Under the pieces are notes generated by a model. The model was not told the DNA's origin. It made no database searches and saw only the letters and a list, made by a program, of their open reading frames with translations. From JBQLZO01 sp052168315 (GTDB lineage Bacteria > Planctomycetota > Phycisphaerae > Phycisphaerales > UBA1924): DNA of 28,808 nt. Position 1 is the stretch's first letter. Each line of letters begins with the position of its first letter. Of this stretch, positions 7,802 to 16,100 are shown piece after piece. A program made the position numbers and the translations under genes. The stretch spans positions 1 through 28,808 of the forward strand of contig JBQLZO010000016.1 in the NCBI GenBank assembly GCA_052168315.1, read 5' to 3'.

Positions 7802-9349
7802 TCACGGGCACAATGTGCCGAAGGCGCTGAGGAGGATGGCGAGGTCGTCGGAGTCGATGTCGCCGTCCTGATCTGAATCGCCGGGGCAGGAGGGGCGGAC
7901 GGCGATGACGGCGGGGTCGCTGATGGCGCTGCCGGCCACACTTGTCACGCCGACCGTGTAGACGCCCACATCCTGCATCGTGGCGGTGATCGTGAGCGTG
8001 GGCGACTGGGCGCCCGAGATGTTGCCGCCGTCGGTCAGCGGCACGCCGTCCCGGGACCACTGGTAGGCCAGGGGCAGGGTACCGTTGGCCACCACGCTGA
8101 GTTCGTAGATATCACCGCCGACCGGAAGGAGCACGAACGGTGCTGGCTGCGCGGTGATGATGGGCGGCACGGTGCATTGATTCAGCAGCACGCTGACATT
8201 GTCACCGAAGACGTTGGCCACGGCCAGGTCGGGGTGGCCGTCGGCGTTGAGGTCGCCGATCGCCACGAACCAGGGCTGGTCGCCCGCGCCGTAGAGGACA
8301 TCGGCGGCGAAGGTGCCGTTCCCGTTGTTGAGCAGCACGCTGACGGTGCCATCCTGGTTCGCCACGGCCAGGTCGGCATCGCCATCCCAGTCCAGATCGG
8401 CGATGGCCACGGAGATGGCCCCGTTGCCCGCGCCGTAGAGCACATCGGGCGCGAAGGTGCCATCGCCGTTGTTAAGCAGCACGCTGACATCGCCGCTCCA
8501 GAGGTTCGCGGTGGCCAGGTCGGGGTGGGCGTCGGCGTTGAGGTCGCCGATCGCCACGGACCGGAGCAGTTCGCCGGCGCCGTAGACCACATCGGGCGCG
8601 AAGGTGCCATCGCCGTTGTTCAGCAGCACGCTGATGTTGTAGCTGTCGGCGTTCGCCACGGCCAGGTCGGGGTGGGCGTCGGCGTTGAGGTCGGCGATCG
8701 CCATGGTCCAGGGGCTAATGCCCGCGCCGTAGAGCACATCGGGCGCGAAGGTGCCATCGCCGTTGTTGATCAGCACGCTGACACCAGCCGTGGGCCCGTT
8801 GGAATAGTTCGCCACGGCCAGATCGGGGTGGCCGTCCCCGTCCAGGTCGCCGATCGCCACGGACCATGGCCCGTTGCCCGCGCCGTAGAGCACTTCGGGC
8901 GCGAAGGTGCCATCGCCGTTGTTGAGCAGCACGCTGATGGCGTCGCTGAACGCGCAAGCCACTGCCAGGTCGGCGTCGCCATCACCATCCAGGTCGCCGA
9001 TCGCCACGGACTGGGGCGCATCGCCCGCGCCATAGAAGACAGCGGGCGCGAAGGTGCCATCCCCGTTGTTCAGCAGCACGCTGACATTGTCGCTCGATCG
9101 ATTCGCCACGACGAGATCTGGGTGGCCGTCTGCGTTGAGGTCGCCGATCGCCACGGCGTAGGGCGAGTCGCCCACTCCGTAGAGCACATCGGGGGCGAAG
9201 ATGCTCTGCGGGTCGCACGAGCCGGCGTGGGCCGTGCCGGCTGCCATGACCGCACCGGCCGTCGCCGCCGTCACGATTCGCATGGCGAGCCGCATCGGGC
9301 GTGAACGCGGTGTGTCCTCACTGCTTCGCTTGGTGATTGCGATATCCAT
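7802..9349 (-). CDS. Secreted seven-repeat FG-GAP/VCBS propeller with Ig-like domain and half dockerin-like tail (protein A)
   Basis: The protein has 515 residues and a signal peptide ending near AHA-42. Residues 45-392 form seven FG-GAP/VCBS units of about 48 residues, each of the form FAPDVLYGAG...VAIGDL-N/D-DG-PDLAVAN...SVLLNNGDGT. This matches a seven-bladed, calcium-binding beta-propeller such as the integrin alpha head. Cys45 precedes blade 1 and Cys392 ends blade 7 (LLNQC), as expected for a disulfide closing the ring. An Ig-like domain follows at about 395-485 (YQWSRDGVPLTDGG). The last 30 residues are a single EF-hand-like dockerin unit bracketed by cysteines (CPGD ... GTLCP). The ATG at 9349 has an AGAGAG sequence upstream; Met19 is an alternative start. 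The role is unknown, and likely extracellular or surface. Confidence 0.88.
   Translation of the reverse strand: MDIAITKRSSEDTPRSRPMRLAMRIVTAATAGAVMAAGTAHAGSCDPQSIFAPDVLYGVGDSPYAVAIGDLNADGHPDLVVANRSSDNVSVLLNNGDGTFAPAVFYGAGDAPQSVAIGDLDGDGDADLAVACAFSDAISVLLNNGDGTFAPEVLYGAGNGPWSVAIGDLDGDGHPDLAVANYSNGPTAGVSVLINNGDGTFAPDVLYGAGISPWTMAIADLNADAHPDLAVANADSYNISVLLNNGDGTFAPDVVYGAGELLRSVAIGDLNADAHPDLATANLWSGDVSVLLNNGDGTFAPDVLYGAGNGAISVAIADLDWDGDADLAVANQDGTVSVLLNNGNGTFAADVLYGAGDQPWFVAIGDLNADGHPDLAVANVFGDNVSVLLNQCTVPPIITAQPAPFVLLPVGGDIYELSVVANGTLPLAYQWSRDGVPLTDGGNISGAQSPTLTITATMQDVGVYTVGVTSVAGSAISDPAVIAVRPSCPGDSDQDGDIDSDDLAILLSAFGTLCP
8174..9217 (-). repeat. Seven tandem propeller-blade repeats of protein A
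   Basis: About 144-bp units encode the blades. On the + strand, GCGAAGGTGCCATCGCCGTT and the following CAGCACGCTGAC recur nearly unchanged in most units. Conservation at DNA level, including synonymous positions, points to recent duplication or conversion among blades. Confidence 0.85.
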
Positions 9350-9701
9350 TGCTGGCTCTCTCTTGTTCTCGTGTGAAGGTCACTTACGCGGCCGCGATGC
9401 CAAGAGGCACAGGCCCCGGATTCCTCCCTGCGAACACGATACATGTGGTCGAGCCGTGAACCAAAGGAAATCCTCGAGGCCTACGAGCGATCGCATGCGG
9501 GTGTCCGAGTTGATGGGGGCTCTGCCCGAGAGATCCCGCGAATGCACGCCCTGGATGTGTTCGCCGAGTGCCGCCCTTGGGCGTGCGGGCGGGTGGGACG
9601 CGTGGTGTGTTCGCGTTGGCTTGTCGAGATCGCGACTTCCTCGCAGACGACGGGTCGTGGCACCGGGCAATGGCGGGCTGTGGAGTGCGGTGGCGGATGG
9701 C
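9350..9701. other. Gene-free gap between propeller genes A and B
   Basis: I see no gene in these 352 bp. The gap must hold the leader of A and the 3' flank of B if each is transcribed separately. A weak minus-strand -10-like TATCGT (near 9438-9443) would give a leader of about 80 bases, but no proper -35 box is visible. I found no convincing intrinsic terminator. Confidence 0.4.
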
Positions 9702-11237
9702 TTACGGGAGGACTGTGCCGAATGCGGCGAGGAGGATGGACAGGTCATCGGAGTCGACATCGCCATCTTGATCGATGTCGCCGGGGCCTGATGAGCGTAC
9801 GGCGATGACGGCGGCGTCGCTGACAACGCTGCCGGCGGAGTTGCTCACCACAACCTCATACACGCCCTCGTCCTGCGTCGTGGCGATGACCGTCAGTGTC
9901 GGGGACTGTGCGCCCGAGATGTTGCCGCCGTCGGTCAGCGGTACGCCGTCCCTGGACCACTGGTAGGTCAGGGGCAAGGTGCCCGAGACGATGACGCTGA
10001 GTTCGTAGACATCACCCCCGACCGGGAGGAGCACGAACGGCGCGGGCTGGGTCAGGATCACTGGCGCGAGCAGACATTGGTTCAGCAGCACGCTGATGTT
10101 GTTGCTGCCTGCGTTCGCCACGACCAGGTCGGCATCGCCGTCGGCGTCGAGGTCGCCGATCGTCACGGACTGGGGCGCATTGCCCGCGCCGTAGAGCACA
10201 TCGGGCGCGAAGGTTCCATCGCCATTGTTCAGCAGCACGCTGACATTGTTGCTGGTCCCGTTCGCAACGGCTATGTCGGCGTCACCATCGCCGTCCAGGT
10301 CGCCGATCGCCACGGATTGGGGCCTGTCGCCCGCATCGTAGAGGACATCCTCGGCGAATGTGCCGTCCCCATTGTTCAGCAGCACGCTGATGTTTTCGCT
10401 GCCCCAGTTTGCGGTGGCCACATCGGCGTCGCCGTCGCCGTCCATGTCGCCGATCGCCAAGGATCGGGGGCTGTCGCCCGCGCCGTAGAGGACATCGGGC
10501 GCGAAGGTGCCATCCCCGTTGTTCAGCAGCACGCTGACATTGTCGCCAGTGCGATTCGCCACGGCCAGATCGGCATCGCCGTCGGCGTCGAGGTCGCCGA
10601 TCGCCACGAACTCGGCGTTCTCGCCCGCACCATAGAGCACATTGGGCGCGAAGGTGCCATCCCCGTTGTTCAGCAGCACGCTGACATTGCTGCTACTGAA
10701 GATCGCCATGGCCAGGTCGGCGTCGCCGTCGCCATCCAGGTCACCGATTGCCACGGACTGGGCGTTGCCGCCCGTGTCGTAGAGCACATTGGGCGCAAGG
10801 GTGCCATCCCCATTGTTCAGCAGCACGCTGACGGTGCTGTTGCTGCTGTTCGTAACGGCCAGGTCGGGATCGCCGTCGGCGTCGAGGTCGCCGACCGCCA
10901 GCGAATCGGGGAAACTGCCAGCACCGTAGAGCACATCGGGCGCGAGCGTGCCATTGCCGTTGTTCAGGAGCACACTCACATTGGCGCTGAAGAGGTTCGC
11001 CGTGGCGAGGTCGGGGTCGCCATCGCCATCAAGGTCGCTGATCACTACGGAGTAGGGCTGGCTGCCAGCTTCGTAGAGCACACCGGGGGCGAAGATGTCC
11101 TGCGGATCGCAGGACCCGGCGTCGGCGGTGCGGATGGCGAGTGAAACGGCGGCCGCGGTGGCGGCGCGGCACCACGCATGGACATGGCGAGATGGGTTGT
11201 TTGGCGAGCGGCATGACATCATGGTGGTGGCTTTCAT
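9702..11237 (-). CDS. Secreted seven-repeat FG-GAP/VCBS propeller with Ig-like domain and cysteine-less tail (protein B)
   Basis: This 511-residue paralog of A has a signal peptide ending near ADA-40. Cys43, seven FG-GAP/VCBS blades and Cys388 follow. The spacing of the two Cys is 345 residues, close to that in A, C and D. Most blades have the canonical DLDGDGDADLAVAN calcium loop. An Ig-like domain at about 390-485 is very similar to that of A. The single dockerin-like unit differs from all other family members in this window: both bracketing cysteines are gone (GPGD in place of CPGD, GTVLP in place of GTLCP). I chose the ATG at 11237 rather than 11285 because GAGAGGAAAG precedes it and a signal peptide follows. 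The ATG also overlaps the stop of a possible 61-codon upstream frame. Function unknown. Confidence 0.88.
   Translation of the reverse strand: MKATTMMSCRSPNNPSRHVHAWCRAATAAAVSLAIRTADAGSCDPQDIFAPGVLYEAGSQPYSVVISDLDGDGDPDLATANLFSANVSVLLNNGNGTLAPDVLYGAGSFPDSLAVGDLDADGDPDLAVTNSSNSTVSVLLNNGDGTLAPNVLYDTGGNAQSVAIGDLDGDGDADLAMAIFSSSNVSVLLNNGDGTFAPNVLYGAGENAEFVAIGDLDADGDADLAVANRTGDNVSVLLNNGDGTFAPDVLYGAGDSPRSLAIGDMDGDGDADVATANWGSENISVLLNNGDGTFAEDVLYDAGDRPQSVAIGDLDGDGDADIAVANGTSNNVSVLLNNGDGTFAPDVLYGAGNAPQSVTIGDLDADGDADLVVANAGSNNISVLLNQCLLAPVILTQPAPFVLLPVGGDVYELSVIVSGTLPLTYQWSRDGVPLTDGGNISGAQSPTLTVIATTQDEGVYEVVVSNSAGSVVSDAAVIAVRSSGPGDIDQDGDVDSDDLSILLAAFGTVLP
10074..11111 (-). repeat. Seven tandem propeller-blade repeats of protein B
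   Basis: Seven units of about 144-147 bp encode the blades. The segment giving SVLLNNGDGTFAP-(D/N)-VLY is nearly invariant at nucleotide level and shared with genes A and C, so these genes offer many short homologies for recombination. Confidence 0.85.
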
Positions 11238-11419
11238 TGCTGCGCTTTCCTCTCGGATCTCATGATGTGTCGCTCGGACGGGCATATCGCCGCCACGGCG
11301 GAATTGTCGTGGATTCGGTCAATGTAACCGTTGCGGGCGGGCGGGGCTACGAGAATCTCGCCGATGATCGCGGGTACCACGGTGAGTATCGCGACGAGAG
11401 TGCGAGCGGCCGAGAACAT
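11234..11419 (-). CDS. Possible 61-residue leader peptide overlapping gene B
   Basis: A short frame starts at the ATG at 11419 and ends in a TGA that overlaps the chosen start of gene B by four bases (ATGA), the arrangement used for translational coupling. The product has a hydrophobic N-terminal stretch (residues about 6-26, LVAILTVVPAIIGEILVAP) and a charged tail. No family is recognised, there is no strong ribosome-binding site, and no equivalent frame precedes A, C or D. In GC-rich DNA such a frame can arise by chance. Confidence 0.25.
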   Translation of the reverse strand: MFSAARTLVAILTVVPAIIGEILVAPPARNGYIDRIHDNSAVAAICPSERHIMRSERKAQQ

Positions 11420-11505
11420 CCGTGAACAAGCCGAGTCAGCGGGACCTGCCGCGAGTTTCTGGCGTCAGTGTGTGAGTGGCTCTTTCGGGCGGGGCTCGTT
11501 CACGA

Positions 11506-12846
11506 TCACGGACAGGTGATGCCGAACGCGCTCAGGAGGATGCCGAGATCATCGGAATCGGTGTCGTCGTCGTTGTCCAGGTCGCCGGCAGGGGAGGTTC
11601 CGAAGGCGCTGAGGAGGATGGCGAGGTCGTCGGAGTTGACCTCGCGATCGTTGTTGAGATCGCCGGGGCAGGGGCTGGACGGGGCGCACTGGCTCAGCAG
11701 GATGCTGATGTTGTCGCTGTCTTCGTTGGCCGCGGCGAGGTCGTTGTCGCCATCGGCATCCAGATCGCCGATCGCCACGGTTCGCGGCCCATCGCCCGCG
11801 CCGTAGGACGCTTCGGGCGCGAAGGTGGCATCGCCGTTGTTGAGTAGCACGCTGACGCTGTCGGTGTCGCCGTTGGCCACGGCCAGGTCGTTGTCGCCAT
11901 CGCCATCGAGGTCGCTGATCGCGACGGAGATGGGATTCTCGCCCACGGCGTAGAACGCGATGGGCGCGAAGGTGCCATCACCGTTGTTGAGCAGGACGCC
12001 GGCATCTTTACTGAATCGGTTCGCAATGGCCAGGTCGGCATCGCCATCGGCATCCAGGTCGGCGATGGCCACGGACCGGGGGCCATCGCCCGCGGCATAG
12101 AGCGCTTCGGGCGCGAAGGTGCCATCGCCGTTGTTCAGCAGCACGCTGATGGTGTCATCATCGAAGTTCGCTACGGCGAGATCGGCATCGCCATCGGCAT
12201 CCAGGTCGGTGATCGCGACGGAGGTGGCTCCATCTCCCGCGGCGTAGAGCACATGGGGCGGGAATGTGGCATCGCCGTTGTTCAGCAGCACGCTGACATC
12301 GCCGTTGACGGCGTTCGCGACGGCGAGGTCGGCATCGCCATCGACATCGAGATCAGCGATCGCGACGGAGCGGGGGAGGATGCCGACGGTGTAGGCGGCG
12401 GCGGGGGCGAGGGTGCCATCCCCGTTGTTCAGGAGGATGCTGATGTTGCTGCTCAGCAGATTCACGACGGCCAGGTCTGCATCGCCATCGGCATCCAGGT
12501 CGGCGATGGCCACGGACAGTGGGCTATCTCCCGCCGGATAAGCCACATCCGGGGCGAAGGTTCCATCGCCGTTGTTCAGCATCACGCTGATGGTGTTGCT
12601 GTTCTGATTGGCGATGGCGAGGTCGGCATCACCATCGGCGTCCAGGTCGCCGATCGCGACGGCGAAGGGGCCATCGCCTGCGCTGTATGGCACATCGGGC
12701 GCGAAGAGGGATTGGGGATCGCAGGAGCCGGCGTGGGCCGTGCCGCAGACCAGGACTGCGGCGAGCGCGGGCGTGGCCCATCGCCACGCGTCGAGGCGGC
12801 GCGTGGTGGTGCTTCGCACGGAAGATGTCATCGTGATCGCCTTCAT
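11506..12846 (-). CDS. Secreted seven-repeat FG-GAP/VCBS propeller with double dockerin-like tail (protein C)
   Basis: This 446-residue secreted protein has a signal peptide ending near AHA-39. Cys42, seven FG-GAP/VCBS blades and Cys387 (LLSQC) follow, again 345 residues apart. Its blades are the richest in DLDADGDADLAVAN loops, so strong calcium binding is likely. It lacks the Ig-like domain of A, B and D. Only about seven residues separate the propeller from a two-unit dockerin-like tail (CPGD, two DDLxILLSAFG units, final ITCP). That tail type is otherwise found in the giant proteins E and F, and its first unit is identical in DNA to that of E. The ATG at 12846 follows AAGGAGGAG at good spacing, which rules against the in-frame ATG at 12969. 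Confidence 0.88.
   Translation of the reverse strand: MKAITMTSSVRSTTTRRLDAWRWATPALAAVLVCGTAHAGSCDPQSLFAPDVPYSAGDGPFAVAIGDLDADGDADLAIANQNSNTISVMLNNGDGTFAPDVAYPAGDSPLSVAIADLDADGDADLAVVNLLSSNISILLNNGDGTLAPAAAYTVGILPRSVAIADLDVDGDADLAVANAVNGDVSVLLNNGDATFPPHVLYAAGDGATSVAITDLDADGDADLAVANFDDDTISVLLNNGDGTFAPEALYAAGDGPRSVAIADLDADGDADLAIANRFSKDAGVLLNNGDGTFAPIAFYAVGENPISVAISDLDGDGDNDLAVANGDTDSVSVLLNNGDATFAPEASYGAGDGPRTVAIGDLDADGDNDLAAANEDSDNISILLSQCAPSSPCPGDLNNDREVNSDDLAILLSAFGTSPAGDLDNDDDTDSDDLGILLSAFGITCP
11591..11671 (-). repeat. 81-bp perfect repeat, copy 1 (tail of gene C)
   Basis: By base-by-base comparison this block is identical to 13190-13270. It encodes the first dockerin-like unit from CPGD to AFGTSP. 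Identity stops immediately on both sides. Confidence 0.92.
11686..12723 (-). repeat. Seven tandem propeller-blade repeats of protein C
   Basis: Seven units of about 144 bp on the minus strand share the + strand core GCCATCGCCGTTGTTCAGCA with small variations. The units have diverged from those of A and B mainly in the FAP-x-x-x-Y segment. Confidence 0.85.
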
Positions 12847-13104
12847 CGGTTCTCTCCTCCTTGAAGGTCGTCTTGGTCGGAATGGCTGCCGCTGGGGCGG
12901 CGAACTGGCTATGTCCATGAGCAATGTAGCGACGGCGGAACTTGGTCTCAAGGGCGTTGTGCCGCGCAACCTGCGGACATCACTCGTGTGGTTGATATCG
13001 CTGGAACCAGCGATCCTCTGCGCTATGAGGCGATGGGGGCCACGCGCCTGTGGCGTTGCGTCGGGGCTGTCGTATCTATGTGCCGTTCGGAGCCGCTGGT
13101 GAAT
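12847..13104. other. Gap between gene E and gene C
   Basis: This 258-bp gap holds the strong ribosome-binding sequence of C and a short minus-strand hairpin (GCCAC/GTGGC arms near 13036-13053) about 55-70 bases beyond the stop of E. The hairpin has no T-run, so it is at best a weak terminator. I see no gene. Confidence 0.35.
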
Positions 13105-16100
13105 TCAGTTGCACTGGCTTCCAAAGGCGCTGAGGAGGATGCCCAGGTCGTCGGAGTTGGTTTTGCCGTCGCTGTTGAGGTCGCCGTCGGGGGAGGTTCC
13201 GAAGGCGCTGAGGAGGATGGCGAGGTCGTCGGAGTTGACCTCGCGATCGTTGTTGAGATCGCCGGGGCAGATTGGTGGGTTTGTGCGGATGGGTGGGCGG
13301 ATGCTGAGTGATGCCAGGGGGCCATTGGTGGCGGGTGGGATGGTGTTGGCAGCGGGGGCGTTCAGCGCTGCTCCGGTCTGGTTGATGGTGACGATTTCTT
13401 CGCCGGGGTCGGTGTCCATCTCTCCGCTGTCGACGAGGATGGGCTCTTCGCCTTCGGCCACATCGTCGGCGGGCGCGAGGACGATCTGGCCGGAGTCCGG
13501 CTCGGTGTCGTTGCGGAGGATTCGGACGAGCCGGCCGGCCTCCTCGTCGATGACGACGAAGGCGAGGTCGGTGTCGCCATCTTCGTCCATGTCCCATGCG
13601 GCCTGTGAGATGGGCTGCCCGCCGAGCGGTATGTCCACGGCGGGGGCGAAGGCGCCAGCGCCATCGCCCTCGATGATCGAGGCGCTGTTCGAGCCACCAT
13701 TGATGACGATGATGGTCGGGCGAGTGTCGAGGTCCTTGTCGAACTCGAGTTCCTCGATGCCGATGCCCGCGGGGTTCGTGCCGACGGGGATCTTGGCCTG
13801 CGGGATGAAGGACCCGCTGCCGGCGTTGAGCACGGGTCGGGCGCTGTCTTCACCGCCGAGGGCGACGGCGAGGTCGGGGAGGCCGGAGTTGTCCAGGTCG
13901 GCGGAGGCGAGTGCGATGGGGGCGGTGCCGATGGCGATGGGCGCCTGTGGGGTGAAGAGTCCAGCGCCGTTGTTCGCGAGGCGTTGGATGGTGCCGTCTT
14001 CGAGGTTGGCGACGAACAGGTCGATGACGCCGGGGGTGAGGAACTCATCGGCGACGATGTCCGAGGGCGCAGCGCCGACGGGGATCGGGCCGAAGGGCGA
14101 GTCGACGAAGGAGCCGCCGGTGTTCGAGAGAACGCGGACGGTGTCATCGCCGCTGCACGAGATGGCGATGTCGGGGCCGCCGAGGCCTGATGTTGCGATC
14201 TGCGGATCGAACTCTCCGATCGCGATGGCGGTTGGTTCGGGCCCGGTCGGGAACTGCTGGCTTGCGAAGGCGGTTCCATCGCCGAGGTTGGTGAGCACGA
14301 GCACGCTGCCTGGGGATGCGGGCGACGGGCCGGTGAGGGTGACGATGATGTCGTCGAGGGCATCGGCGTTGATGTCTGCGACGGCGAGGTCGGTGGGCTG
14401 GCCCGCGATGGGGATGGAGTCGGGATCGCCGAATCCCAGCAGGGCCGAGAGCAGTTCAACGGAGACGATGGCGGACTGGGCGGAGGGGCCATCGACGCCT
14501 TCGCCGGCGTCGGAGCTTGTGTAGTTGAGTCGCATGTACTTGCCGTCGGTGAGCCCGGGCATGAGCGCCACGCCGAATTGTTCGGCGCCGGGATTCGGGG
14601 GTGTGTCGGTGGAGAAGACCTCGAATGACTGGGCGAGGGCGGGTTCGGCTTCGGGGTCGATCTCGATGAAGAGGCCGCCGCGGAGGTCGGCGTTGCCGAG
14701 CACCACGAGGCGGTCGGCAGCGCCGGATGCGTCGATGCGGGCGATGAGTCGTCCGGCCTGCTCGGGGCCCCCGCCGGGTGGTGGGCCGACCTGGCGGTAG
14801 TCTCCGACGATGGTGAGGGTGCCGCCTGCCACTTCACCATTGCCGGGTCGGACGGTGCCGAGGTTGGTGACATTGGTTGTGAGGCCAAGCGTCGAGCCGC
14901 CGCCGATCTGGCCATCGCCTTCGAGGGCGCCTCCGGGGAGGACATTGATCGCGACGGCGTCGATGGATGCGCCCTCTCCGACGAAGACGGCTCCGTTGGG
15001 GCCGATGTTGATGGCGGATGAGGTTTCGAACCACTGCGAGAGGGCGCCGGTGAGCGAGACGATGCCTTGGCCATCGGGCTCGAATCCGATCTGCACGCCG
15101 TTGAGCGTGTCGGACTCGACGCGTGCGCCATCGCGGATGTCGAGGGTTCCGGCGGCGTGGAGCCCGATCTGGAGTCGCTCGGATTCGATCTCCCAGCGCG
15201 AGTTGAGTCCCTCGACCCTGACGAGGCCTGACGCTCCGGCGTTGGTGCCGAGGGTGATGGTGTCCATGCGTCCGAAGGTGCGGGCTGTTGCGCCGGCCTG
15301 CGGCCCTGCGCCCCCGATGATGAGCGCGCCCGTGCCCGATTCCCCGATCGCCATCGATCGGCGCTCGGGCGCTGGGAGCGGGGAGGAGTGCTCGAACAGG
15401 GTCTGCGGATTGCGGACGATGATGGTTCCTCCGCTGCCGGGTTCTGCGCCGATGGAGATGGTGCCGCGGAGGGCTGCGTACGCCTTGCCCTGGACGATGA
15501 GCTCGCCGGCATCGGCGCGGCGCCCGATGTACGCATCGCCGTGGATCACCAGCGCGCTGTCCTCATCCTGGACCTGGAGGCGGTTGAGGATCGACGGGCC
15601 GGTGGTCGGCTGATCGCCGATGGACAGGGCGCCCGCGGTGACGGATGCGGCGGGCTGGTCGTTCGGGAAGTTGCGGATGGTGAGCGTTGATCCGAGGCCG
15701 GCGAGTTCGCCGACGACGAGGCTCGGTCGGGCGATGGTGGTGCTGGATTCGGTGAGCAGGAGCGACTGGCCCGCGAGGTTCAGGGTCACGATGTCGGTGC
15801 GCATCCGGAGAGAGCGGGCGAGCTTTGGTTCGGGGTCTCCGGGGAAGGCGAGCGAGAAAGCGGAGGGGGTATAACCCGCGATGGTGGCGTCGAAGAAGGC
15901 GGCGTCGAAGGGGCTGAGGGGTCGGTTGCAGAGCCAGCTTGATGGTTCGTCGAACTGGCCGCCGAAGGGCTGTGCCCAGATATTCGAGTCTTCGCCAAAC
16001 TGCGCGAAGAACGCTGAGACTTCGCCGCCGGCGATGGAGAAGTCTCCGCCGGCGAGGAGCCTCGGGTTGGCGGGGCCGAGGGCGTCGGGGTCGTAGGAGA

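Noticed and set aside
8177..11144. Long + strand open frames antisense to genes A (8177-9304) and B (10077-11144)
   Set aside because: They are the complement of the propeller repeats. GC bias and the repeat period keep the frame open, and the translated repeats (HIGREGAIAVVQQHAD-like) have no signal or known fold.
8174..12723. Regular repeats considered as a CRISPR array
   Set aside because: The period is about 144 bp, the repeats are translated in frame as beta-propeller blades, and there are no short repeat/spacer units.
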